Assembly: GCA_016218155.1 (NCBI GenBank)
Contig: JACREQ010000008.1
Coordinates: forward strand, 62,001-126,000
From: Bacteroidia bacterium
Lineage (GTDB): Bacteria > Bacteroidota > Bacteroidia > Bacteroidales > GWA2-32-17
DNA length: 64,000 nucleotides
Reading direction: 5' to 3'
Shown here: piece after piece, positions 27,240-35,470 of the stretch
Position numbering within the stretch: position 1 is the first letter of the stretch
Layout of the letters: every line of letters starts with the position of its first letter
Position numbers and translations under genes: made by a program
Notes under the pieces: generated by a model
Seen by the model: the letters and a program-made list of their open reading frames with translations, nothing else
Told to the model about the DNA's origin: nothing
Databases searched by the model: none

Positions 27240-28856
27240 TTACTTGGTTCTATATTTACAACACTCTGGAAGACCATTATATACTTCATCAGGTGCTTTG
27301 TACTTTCCGTTATCGTGACCAACTGCAGCAATAGCTTTCTGAATATTAACCAGACTGGTTTTGCTTTTATCAAAAGTTAATTTAAGCATCTTAGTTTCTG
27401 TTTTCCAATCGGCTGAATTAACTCCGGATATTTTCTTTGCAGTAGATTCTATTCTGTCTTTACACATTTCGCATAAGCCATTTACTTTAAATGTTGAAGT
27501 CTCTGAATTTGCATCCATTTTCATGCCATTCATTTCTTCTTTATTATTATTTACAGAATTTGAACTTTCGCTCATATCCATTCCCTGCATAGCAGATGAA
27601 TTTCCACTTTCGGCATTCATCATACTTGATTTTCCAGCCAATTGAGCAGCTGCATCAATACTAAATGTACCATTTGTTACAATTTCTTCTCCTTCATTTA
27701 AACCATCAATAATTTCATAACTGTTTTGCAGATAATTCCCAAGAGTAACATTACGCATAATAAATGTTGGTTCGGTAGTATTTGGAATTTTTACATATAC
27801 CAACGATCTTTTTCCTGTCCATAACACAGCAGATTGAGGAACCACAATACTGTTTCCAGAATTTGGTAATTTAGCTTTAACAATACCAGTAGCTAACATT
27901 TCGGGTTTAAAATCACCTTTAGAATTATTTAATTCAACTCTTACTTTTGCGATCCTTGTTTGAGGATCAATCACCGGATCAATAAATGTAATATTCCCTT
28001 TAAATTCTTTTCCAGGCAAAGCAAGTAAAGTATATGTTATTTGAGAGCCAACCTTTAGCCAAGACAAATCACTTTCATAAGCATCAAATTGTGCCCAAAC
28101 AGAGCTTAAATCTGCAACCTCATACAAGGGTGTACCTATTTGAACATAATCACCTGAATTTACTTTTTTAGTAATTACAACTCCTGAGGCATTAGCTATA
28201 ACATCAACCAATGATTTTAGCTTACCGTTTTTCTCAATATCTTCAATTTGCTTACCAGAGAGCTTAAACTGACTTAATTTTTCTCTAGCAGCTTCAAGAA
28301 GTAAAGGCTGAACATCCTTCATTTTAATTGCTTCCAATAACTCTTTCTGGGCATTTATTAATTCGGGCGAATATATACTTGCAATTACCTGACCCTTGTT
28401 AATCTTTTCACCTGTGTATTTTACAAACAGTCTTTCAATTCTTCCGGAAACATGTGCCGGTATTGATTGAACTGATGTTTCATCTGCCTGAATTTTTCCA
28501 TATAAATGTACTTCTTTTATCGGTTGTTGCTTTGAAACAACTACTGTTTGTACTTCAGCAAGTTTTAATGCTTCTTCAGTCATAACAATTGCACTATCGT
28601 TAATCTCGCTTACATTCTGTTCCAGAGGAATCAAATCCATTGCACAAATCGGGCATAACCCTTTATGATCCATCCTAATCTGAGGATGCATAGAACATGT
28701 CCAGACAATCGATTTTTCTTCTTTTTTCACTTCTTCTTTAGTTGAGTTCTTATCTGAATGATAAAAAAACAACCAGCCTAAAAAAAGCCCAAAAATCAAA
28801 AGCAATGAGCTTCTGAAATAAGTGTTCGATAATATTGTTTTTGCTTTCATTTTCAT
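27240..28856 (-). CDS. cusB: CusB-like RND adaptor with N-terminal metal-binding domain and C-terminal HMA domain
   Basis: 538 residues, longer than usual adaptors (about 400). After an N-terminal membrane/signal segment (about 14-32) comes a heavy-metal-binding domain with C54, MHP at 56-58, C68, C71 and M73 (pattern C-x-MHP ... CPICAMDL). The adaptor core (lipoyl, hairpin and beta-barrel domains) spans about 85-400. A Ser/Met/Asn-rich linker (about 405-450, GMDMSES, MNGMKMD) leads to an HMA domain at 456-520 (C462, C465) and a C-terminal CC tail (532-533). It bridges the CusA-like pump and CusC-like channel. The many Met and Cys residues point to copper or silver. Confidence 0.9.
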   Translation of the reverse strand: MKMKAKTILSNTYFRSSLLLIFGLFLGWLFFYHSDKNSTKEEVKKEEKSIVWTCSMHPQIRMDHKGLCPICAMDLIPLEQNVSEINDSAIVMTEEALKLAEVQTVVVSKQQPIKEVHLYGKIQADETSVQSIPAHVSGRIERLFVKYTGEKINKGQVIASIYSPELINAQKELLEAIKMKDVQPLLLEAAREKLSQFKLSGKQIEDIEKNGKLKSLVDVIANASGVVITKKVNSGDYVQIGTPLYEVADLSSVWAQFDAYESDLSWLKVGSQITYTLLALPGKEFKGNITFIDPVIDPQTRIAKVRVELNNSKGDFKPEMLATGIVKAKLPNSGNSIVVPQSAVLWTGKRSLVYVKIPNTTEPTFIMRNVTLGNYLQNSYEIIDGLNEGEEIVTNGTFSIDAAAQLAGKSSMMNAESGNSSAMQGMDMSESSNSVNNNKEEMNGMKMDANSETSTFKVNGLCEMCKDRIESTAKKISGVNSADWKTETKMLKLTFDKSKTSLVNIQKAIAAVGHDNGKYKAPDEVYNGLPECCKYRTK

Positions 28857-28863
28857 AATATTC

Positions 28864-30285
28864 TTAATTTCCGGTTAAAAATAACAATTGAGCAATAATT
28901 GTATTTTTATTTGTTATGGCTTCTATTTTCTTAAATTCAAAATCGAGTAACTGTTGCTCCATTCTCAGTATTTCTTCGAAATCGGAACCATTTACAGAGA
29001 AAGAAGTGATTATTAATTCCAAACTTTTATTTGCCAATGTAGTTTGTTTTGAGTAAAGTAAAATTCTTCGTTCTGCATCATTTAAATTTTGCAATGCCTG
29101 CTGGAATGAAACATAAATATCATTTTTCACATTAGCTGATGAGTATGTTGCAGCATCACGTAAATACTGAGCTTCACGCTGCATTGAATTATATTTCTTG
29201 CGATAAATTGGTAAAGTAACTGTAAGCATTGGCATAATCATATCCTGACCATTCATCATATTCGTACTGTTCTCTATTTTCTTAATAATTGAATAATTTA
29301 CACCAATACCTACCATTGGGTAACTCATTCTCTTTATCATTTTCATTCTGGTATTATAAGCGGCTGAATCGGACAAATACATTTTTACCATTGGGTTATT
29401 TGAAATACTGTCAGTCATAGAGATTATATTCAAGGGCAATTTCTGTTCATTTAATGAATCGTTAATAAACACTTCACTATTCGGCAATCTGTTAAGATAT
29501 CTGTTAAAACTAATTTTATCAGTGTTTAATCTATCATTTAATAAAGCAAGATTATTCTCAAGTGAGTTTATTTCCATTTGAATTCGGAACAAATTAACCA
29601 TTTGATTTTGCCCACCAGATGACATGGATGAACCAGTTGAAGGCATAGAAGAAGTCGAGCTACCTGAAGAATTATTTACTCCCTGCTGAGTGGAATTTCC
29701 CATGCTTCCCATTGATGAATTACCCGAACTCTGGCTACCAGAACCTGCATTCATAGCAACCCCTGTACTTATGGAACTACTGCCTGAATTAGTCTGGTAT
29801 TTAATTAAAACAAGCTGCTCAATAGTTTTTAAGATTTTAATATTCTTTTCTGTTATTTCAATCTCCTTTTTAGTTTGATACAAACTATAATAATTGGTTT
29901 TAATATTAAAAAACAATTCGTTTCTAAAACTGAGAAAATTTTGAAAACTGGAATATGCCATTTGCGATGCTTCGTCTTTCGCAGCTTTTAATGCACCAAA
30001 CCAAGGAAACATCTGCATGAGTTTGATGTCGGCAATTTGTTTTCCTGAAATCTGCTCCATAGAATTAATGTAATAAGCAAAATCCAATTGCGGATCTGGC
30101 AAAGACCCTGACTGGTTAACTTTCTCAAGTGAGGCAGAATATTTTAAAAATTCTGCTTTTAAACCTGTATTGTTTTCAACTGCTATTTTCAAATAAGAAG
30201 AAAGAGAATCATTGATTTGTGCTTCAGAATATTGTTGAAACAAAATGAATATTAAAGAAAATAATATTTTAAGAGACTTGTTCAT
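28864..30285 (-). CDS. cusC: TolC-family outer-membrane channel, CusC-like, with Ser/Gly/Met insert
   Basis: 473 residues. Signal peptide (1-22), then two OEP/TolC coiled-coil repeats. Between helices of the first repeat (about residues 165-225) is a low-complexity insert made almost only of S, G, N, M and Q (for example SSMGSMGNSTQQ and SMSSGGQNQ), not found in textbook TolC proteins. The channel should form the outer-membrane exit of the neighbouring CusBA-like pump; it lies 7 bases before cusB and 8 bases after cusA in transcription order. Confidence 0.85.
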   Translation of the reverse strand: MNKSLKILFSLIFILFQQYSEAQINDSLSSYLKIAVENNTGLKAEFLKYSASLEKVNQSGSLPDPQLDFAYYINSMEQISGKQIADIKLMQMFPWFGALKAAKDEASQMAYSSFQNFLSFRNELFFNIKTNYYSLYQTKKEIEITEKNIKILKTIEQLVLIKYQTNSGSSSISTGVAMNAGSGSQSSGNSSMGSMGNSTQQGVNNSSGSSTSSMPSTGSSMSSGGQNQMVNLFRIQMEINSLENNLALLNDRLNTDKISFNRYLNRLPNSEVFINDSLNEQKLPLNIISMTDSISNNPMVKMYLSDSAAYNTRMKMIKRMSYPMVGIGVNYSIIKKIENSTNMMNGQDMIMPMLTVTLPIYRKKYNSMQREAQYLRDAATYSSANVKNDIYVSFQQALQNLNDAERRILLYSKQTTLANKSLELIITSFSVNGSDFEEILRMEQQLLDFEFKKIEAITNKNTIIAQLLFLTGN

Positions 30286-30293
30286 ATAATTTA

Positions 30294-33200
30294 TTAAATA
30301 TCAGTTATCATTTGTTTTTCTTTTTTGATTTGTCTTTTAATTGCACTTTCACGCCATACACATTGCAACACAGGTACAACAAAAATTGTCATCATCTGAA
30401 TTATCATTCCACCAAAAGTTGGGATTGCCATTGGAATCATAATATCCGCTCCTTTACCTGACGATGTTAGCACTGGCAACAATGCAATAATAGCACAGGC
30501 AGCAGTCATTAATGCTGGGCGAACTCTTTTCCTTCCAGCTTCTACTACAGCTTGCCTAACAGCTTGCACTGTATCTGGTTTATTATGCTCAAAAACCTGA
30601 TGAATATAAGTACCCATAATTACACCATCATTTGTTGCAATCCCAAAAAGAGCAATAAATCCAACCCAAACAGCAACACTTAAATTTATCGGATGTATTT
30701 GAAATAAATCTCTCATATTAACACCGGATAAAGAAAAATTTAAAAACCATGGTTGAGAATATAACCAAATCATTATAAAACCTCCTGCAAAAGCGACAAA
30801 AACACCGGAAAAGTGAATCGAAGAAGCAGTAACTGTTTTAAATTGAAAAAACAAAAGTAAAAACACTATCATCAGACTTATCGGAATTACTATTGAAAGT
30901 CGCTTTGAAGCACGTAACTCCTGCTCATAATTCCCGGCAAATTTATACGATACACCAAGAGGTAAAACTAATTCACCAGAACTAATTTTTGATTTAATAA
31001 AAGCATCTGCCTTTTCTACAACATCAACTTCTGCAATATCTGATTGTTTATCAAAAATAACATAGCCGTTTAAAAAAGTATTTTCACTACGGATCATTTG
31101 CGGACCACGTGTATAATTAATTTCTGCAAGTTCACCCAGAGGAACTTGTATTCCTGACATGGAAGGGACTAAAATACTTTTTAAATCTTCGGGTGAAGTT
31201 CTTAATTCTCGGGCATAACGCACTCTTACACCAAAACGTTCCCTACCTTCAACAGTTGTTGTTAATGACATTCCGCCAATAGCAGATTGCAAAACATCTT
31301 GCACATCACTCACCTTCATTCCATATCTTGCAATTGCTTCACGATTTAATTTAATTTCAAGATACGGTGCTCCCACTGCTCTATCATAAAATACTGATGA
31401 GGCTTGAATATCAGGAATTTCTTTTAATATTTTCTCAAACTGAAGTCCGGCTTTTTCAATTGTTTCAAGACTTGGTCCATAAACTTTTAATCCCATTGGA
31501 GCACGCATACCCGTGGAGAGCATCACCAATCGTGTTTGGATGGGTTGTAATTTGGGAGCAGAAGTCAAACCCGGAAGATTTGTTACTTTTACTATTTCAT
31601 TCCATATATCATTTGGCGATTTTATTTCTTTACGCCATTGCCTTAAATATTCGCCATCCTCATCCTGAATTAAAAGAGAAGTGTCAATTTTACCAAATCC
31701 GTCTTTATCTGGATTAAATAATTTGCCATTTGTTAAGACATAATTATAATTATCATCAACCTTAAAACGTTTTTTATGTCCATCTTTATCAAGAACATAT
31801 TCAGGTTTATAATTAATTGTATTTTCAAACATCTGCACTGGAGCAGGATCTAGTGCTGAATTTACCCTTCCCCATTTTCCAACAGCAACATCAACTTCTG
31901 GAATAGTGTTTAATCTTTTGTCAAGTTGTTTTATATATTCAATATTCTTTTCAATACCAGTATGAGGCATACTAGTTGGCATTAAAAGGTAAGATCCTTC
32001 GTCCAGTGCCGGCATAAATTCTTTACCTAAACCGGGAAAAGTTTTTTCAGCAGATTGCCAGAAAGAAGTTTGGTTAATATTCCATCCAACTTTTTCAAAT
32101 CCTGTAGAAATAAATCCAAAACTTTTATTGAATCCTAACCATACAACAACACCAAACAATACAGTAAAAACCGGAATTAAAAAGAATTTCAATCTATTAT
32201 TTAAACACCAGTTAAGTATTCGTTCGTAATAGTGTATAACAATTAACAATGGAGCTAAAATAAGCATCACAATTCCCATAACAAATAAATAATTTACAAC
32301 TATTGAGTTATGTGCTCCAAGAGGCAGCCATTCGTATGCTAGAAAATATATTACAATTAGCGAAGTAATCGTTATATTAATAAAATTAGTCCATTTCTTT
32401 TTGTTCTCAGGCCATTTGTATTCAAATAAATTATTTACACCAATCAAAATAAATGCAGCAGCAGTCCATGTATGCCAGAAAATTATCAGCAATAATCCCA
32501 AGATGATTAAACAAAAGTTCCATACACGATTAAATTTTCTCAGATCAAAACGGAATGAATATAAAAAATACGCAAATGTGGGTAAAACAACTATCCCAAG
32601 AATAAAAGAAGAAAGCAATGCAAATGTTTTTGTAAAAGCTAATGGATGGAATAATTTTCCTTCAGCGGCTTCCATAGTAAAAACAGGAATGAAACTGACT
32701 ATTGTTGTAGCAAGTGCAACTGTTACAGCAGCTCTTACTTCAATATTGGCATCATAAATCAGTTTTATTAACGATTTTCCCTTTAGGTTATGATTTCCTG
32801 GCATCTCCAAATGCCTCATAACATTTTCAACATCCACAATTCCCATATCTACCATTACTCCTATGGCTATAGCAATTCCCGAAAGTGCTACAATGTTAGC
32901 TTCAACATTAAACAATTTCATTGCAATAAATGTCATTAGAACCGCAATGGGCAATAAAACTGAAACAATTATTGAAGCTCGTAAATTAAAAAGCAAAATA
33001 ATTATTACCAGAACACTTATTAATATTTCGTGAGACAATGCAGATTCTAACGTACCTATTGTTTCTTTAATTAATTCGGTACGATCATAAAATGGAACTA
33101 CAGTTACTTTTGAAACAGAACCATCTGCTAAAGTCTTTGATGGCAAACCCGGTGCGATCTCCTTTATTTTCTCTTTAACGTTGTTAATTACTTCCATTGG

Positions 33201-34139
33201 ATTTGAACCATACCTTGCAACAATAACAGCACCTGCTGCTTCTGCTCCACTTTTATCCAATCCACCACGACGTGTAGCAGGACCAAAAGAAACTTTTGCA
33301 ACATCACCAATTCTTATAGGAACATTATCCCTGACTGTTATCACAGCTGTTCTTAAATCGTCAAGATTTTTAATGTATCCTAATCCTCTGATGACATATT
33401 CTATTTTGTTAAGTTCTATTGTTTCTGCACCAATATCAAGATTGCTCTTCTTTACGGCTTCCATAACATCCATCACAGTAACGCCAAATGATTTCATTGC
33501 ATCGGGGTTAATGTCAACCTGATACTCTTTTACATAACCACCAATTGAAGCAACTTCTGAAACTCCCTCTGCCGATGCCAAAGAATATTTTACATAATAA
33601 TCCTGTATGGTTCTTAATTCCTGTGGATCCCAGCCACCTGAAGGTTTTCCGGTTTTTGTATCTCTTCCCTCAAGCGTGTACCAATATATCTGCCCAAGAG
33701 CTGTTGCATCAGGTCCAAGCGTAGGTTGAACTCCGACAGGTAAAGTACCCGATGGAAGTGAATTAAGTTTTTCAAGAATACGTGATCGGCTCCAGTAAAA
33801 CTCTACATTATCTTTAAAAATGATATAAATAAAAGACATTCCAAACATTGAAGTGCTTCTGATTGTCTTTACACCCGGGATTCCTAACAAAGAAGAAGTA
33901 AGCGGATAAGAAATCTGGTCTTCAATATCACGTGGAGAACGTCCCATCCATTCAGTTGCTACAATTTGCTGATTATCGCCAATGTCAGGTATTGCATCCA
34001 CAGATATAGGATCTCGTGGCAAAAAACCAATATTAAAATTAAATGGAGAACTAACTAAGCCCCATACTATAAAAATTAGCAATAATAGTATTGTTACAAG
34101 CCTGTTTTCAAGAAAATATTTTATTAAAAACTTAAGCAT
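30294..34139 (-). CDS. cusA: CusA-like heavy-metal RND efflux permease, enlarged form
   Basis: 1281 residues against about 1040 for E. coli CusA. RND landmarks: N-terminal helix, the two porter halves, and the proton-relay region near GIAIAIGVMVDMGIVDVENVM. The segment QTRLVMLSTGMRAPMGLKV keeps the methionine position equivalent to a copper ligand of CusA. Two insertions enlarge it: an extra hydrophobic stretch of several helices (about 530-680, containing IFWHTWTAAAFILIG) and a charged porter insert (about 770-860). Such long forms are known in Bacteroidota copper/silver pumps. Likely substrate Cu(I)/Ag(I), driven by proton flow. It forms a tripartite pump with cusB and cusC. Confidence 0.92.
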   Translation of the reverse strand: MLKFLIKYFLENRLVTILLLLIFIVWGLVSSPFNFNIGFLPRDPISVDAIPDIGDNQQIVATEWMGRSPRDIEDQISYPLTSSLLGIPGVKTIRSTSMFGMSFIYIIFKDNVEFYWSRSRILEKLNSLPSGTLPVGVQPTLGPDATALGQIYWYTLEGRDTKTGKPSGGWDPQELRTIQDYYVKYSLASAEGVSEVASIGGYVKEYQVDINPDAMKSFGVTVMDVMEAVKKSNLDIGAETIELNKIEYVIRGLGYIKNLDDLRTAVITVRDNVPIRIGDVAKVSFGPATRRGGLDKSGAEAAGAVIVARYGSNPMEVINNVKEKIKEIAPGLPSKTLADGSVSKVTVVPFYDRTELIKETIGTLESALSHEILISVLVIIILLFNLRASIIVSVLLPIAVLMTFIAMKLFNVEANIVALSGIAIAIGVMVDMGIVDVENVMRHLEMPGNHNLKGKSLIKLIYDANIEVRAAVTVALATTIVSFIPVFTMEAAEGKLFHPLAFTKTFALLSSFILGIVVLPTFAYFLYSFRFDLRKFNRVWNFCLIILGLLLIIFWHTWTAAAFILIGVNNLFEYKWPENKKKWTNFINITITSLIVIYFLAYEWLPLGAHNSIVVNYLFVMGIVMLILAPLLIVIHYYERILNWCLNNRLKFFLIPVFTVLFGVVVWLGFNKSFGFISTGFEKVGWNINQTSFWQSAEKTFPGLGKEFMPALDEGSYLLMPTSMPHTGIEKNIEYIKQLDKRLNTIPEVDVAVGKWGRVNSALDPAPVQMFENTINYKPEYVLDKDGHKKRFKVDDNYNYVLTNGKLFNPDKDGFGKIDTSLLIQDEDGEYLRQWRKEIKSPNDIWNEIVKVTNLPGLTSAPKLQPIQTRLVMLSTGMRAPMGLKVYGPSLETIEKAGLQFEKILKEIPDIQASSVFYDRAVGAPYLEIKLNREAIARYGMKVSDVQDVLQSAIGGMSLTTTVEGRERFGVRVRYARELRTSPEDLKSILVPSMSGIQVPLGELAEINYTRGPQMIRSENTFLNGYVIFDKQSDIAEVDVVEKADAFIKSKISSGELVLPLGVSYKFAGNYEQELRASKRLSIVIPISLMIVFLLLFFQFKTVTASSIHFSGVFVAFAGGFIMIWLYSQPWFLNFSLSGVNMRDLFQIHPINLSVAVWVGFIALFGIATNDGVIMGTYIHQVFEHNKPDTVQAVRQAVVEAGRKRVRPALMTAACAIIALLPVLTSSGKGADIMIPMAIPTFGGMIIQMMTIFVVPVLQCVWRESAIKRQIKKEKQMITDI

Positions 34140-34214
34140 TTTGATTTATATTAAACAAGTCTATATTATTATTTAATAATCATGTAAAGTAATTATTATT
34201 TTAAAAATAACCAA

Positions 34215-34676
34215 TTATTTGGGATGATAACTAAGGTGAAACTCCCTTAAGAGTGTCATATCAGACATTACCTTATTCAATTCGCTATTTTGGGTAGTAC
34301 ACATATTATTACCATTCATCATTCCTCCATTATTTCCCATCATACCGCCAGAATTACCCATCATGTTATTGTTATTTCCCATCATACCATCACCATTATT
34401 CATCATATTAGCATGACAATAAGCAAACAATGAATCATTCGCATGGTAACAACTATCGTACTGATTTACCAATGTCAAATAGTGTGGATTTGTTATGTTA
34501 CAATGCATTAAAGAATCATTATAAACTTTAGCAGAATTAAATGAAACCTGCATTTTTTCTAATAATATTTGCTGTTCAGGATTAAGTTTGCCAGTGTCAT
34601 CTTTGCTCTTTGTGCAACTTATAAAAGTTACAGTAGCGGCAATTGCTACAACGAATAAGAACATTTTTGTTTTCAT
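34215..34676 (-). CDS. Met/Asn/Gly-rich lipoprotein, probable periplasmic copper binder
   Basis: 153 residues. Lipobox FISC (C21). Residues about 30-90 are helical and charged. Residues about 90-125 are a tandem low-complexity run of MMGNN/GGMMGN units, giving more than ten methionines, followed by a single Cys in NMCTTQN. Clustered methionines in the periplasm typically bind Cu(I) or Ag(I), as in CusF and PcoC-type proteins. It is placed directly upstream of cusA (75-base gap) on the same strand. The fold is not recognised; copper binding is inferred from composition and context. Confidence 0.75.
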   Translation of the reverse strand: MKTKMFLFVVAIAATVTFISCTKSKDDTGKLNPEQQILLEKMQVSFNSAKVYNDSLMHCNITNPHYLTLVNQYDSCYHANDSLFAYCHANMMNNGDGMMGNNNNMMGNSGGMMGNNGGMMNGNNMCTTQNSELNKVMSDMTLLREFHLSYHPK

Positions 34677-34694
34677 GATTATAGATTATAAATG

Positions 34695-35135
34695 TTAGTT
34701 TCTATCATATTTACAGCAACCCGGGAGCTTATTGTATGCTTTATCAGATGCTTTTATTTTATCAGTATCATAACCTGCATCAGCAATAATCTGATGAATT
34801 TTTTCGATTTTAATTATTTTTTCATCAAATGATACAGTTAGTGTCTTGCTAGATTGATTCCAATCAGATGAAGCAATTCCTTTTTGTTTTATTAAAGTTC
34901 CTTCAATAGCAGTTTTGCACATTCCACAATTTCCATTTACTCCAAATGTTTCAGTTATTGAACCTTCTTTTATAGATGAAGTATTAGAATTACCCACAGA
35001 GGTAGAACTATGGTTACAAGATTTAGATTTACTGCCACCGCAACATTGTGCATTGGAGTTTACATAAAACACCAATAACAAAGAAGCCAGAAAAAATTTA
35101 AAAACATTTTTTTGAAAGATTGATTTTGTTTTCAT
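34695..35135 (-). CDS. Secreted HMA-domain protein with N-terminal CCGG motif
   Basis: 146 residues. Signal peptide (about 1-30, ending NSNAQ); the mature N-terminus is CCGGSKSKSC, a second possible metal site. A Ser-rich linker (about 40-60) leads to an HMA domain with C70 and C73 in GNCGMCKTAIEG. The C-terminus ends in the CCKYDRN tail shared with the two other HMA units of this locus. It probably serves as a periplasmic metallochaperone for the CusABC-like pump. Confidence 0.85.
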   Translation of the reverse strand: MKTKSIFQKNVFKFFLASLLLVFYVNSNAQCCGGSKSKSCNHSSTSVGNSNTSSIKEGSITETFGVNGNCGMCKTAIEGTLIKQKGIASSDWNQSSKTLTVSFDEKIIKIEKIHQIIADAGYDTDKIKASDKAYNKLPGCCKYDRN

Positions 35136-35165
35136 TTTATTTAATTTTAGTTAATAAACTCACTT

Positions 35166-35450
35166 TTAATCATAGCAATATTCAAATTTCTTTTTCAATT
35201 TTTTATTACAAACAGAGCAATTTCCTTTTGAATTGTATTTAATATTTGGATGTTTCTTACACACATAATAAGTTTTTTTAGTACTCTTTTTATAATTTAC
35301 TGTTTTTACTATGCCTTTATCACTTCCGTTATTAGAGCCCCCATTATGACAACTTTGAGAAAAACTATTAAATGAAATAATTAAAAACATAAATAATGCT
35401 ATTCCATTTTTAATTATTGTTATAACCAACTTTGTCTTCATATTATTCAT
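35166..35450 (-). CDS. Small secreted heavy-metal-binding-domain protein
   Basis: 94 residues. Signal peptide (about 1-32, ending NSFSQ), then a Cys/His/Asn-rich start (SCHNGGSNNGS) and a C-terminal domain with the pattern YVCKKHPNIK ... GNCSVCNKK, matching the heavy-metal-binding domain otherwise fused to CusB-like adaptors, but with the usual methionines replaced. It keeps three cysteines and one histidine. Probably a stand-alone metal-binding partner of the CusB-like adaptor. It lies 20 bases downstream of the M43 protease gene. Confidence 0.7.
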   Translation of the reverse strand: MNNMKTKLVITIIKNGIALFMFLIISFNSFSQSCHNGGSNNGSDKGIVKTVNYKKSTKKTYYVCKKHPNIKYNSKGNCSVCNKKLKKKFEYCYD

Positions 35451-35470
35451 AATTAATATTTACAAATAAT

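Noticed and set aside
34300-34400. CRISPR-like tandem repeat
   Set aside because: The repeated units encode MMGNN runs inside a lipoprotein gene; there are no spacers. It is a coding low-complexity repeat.
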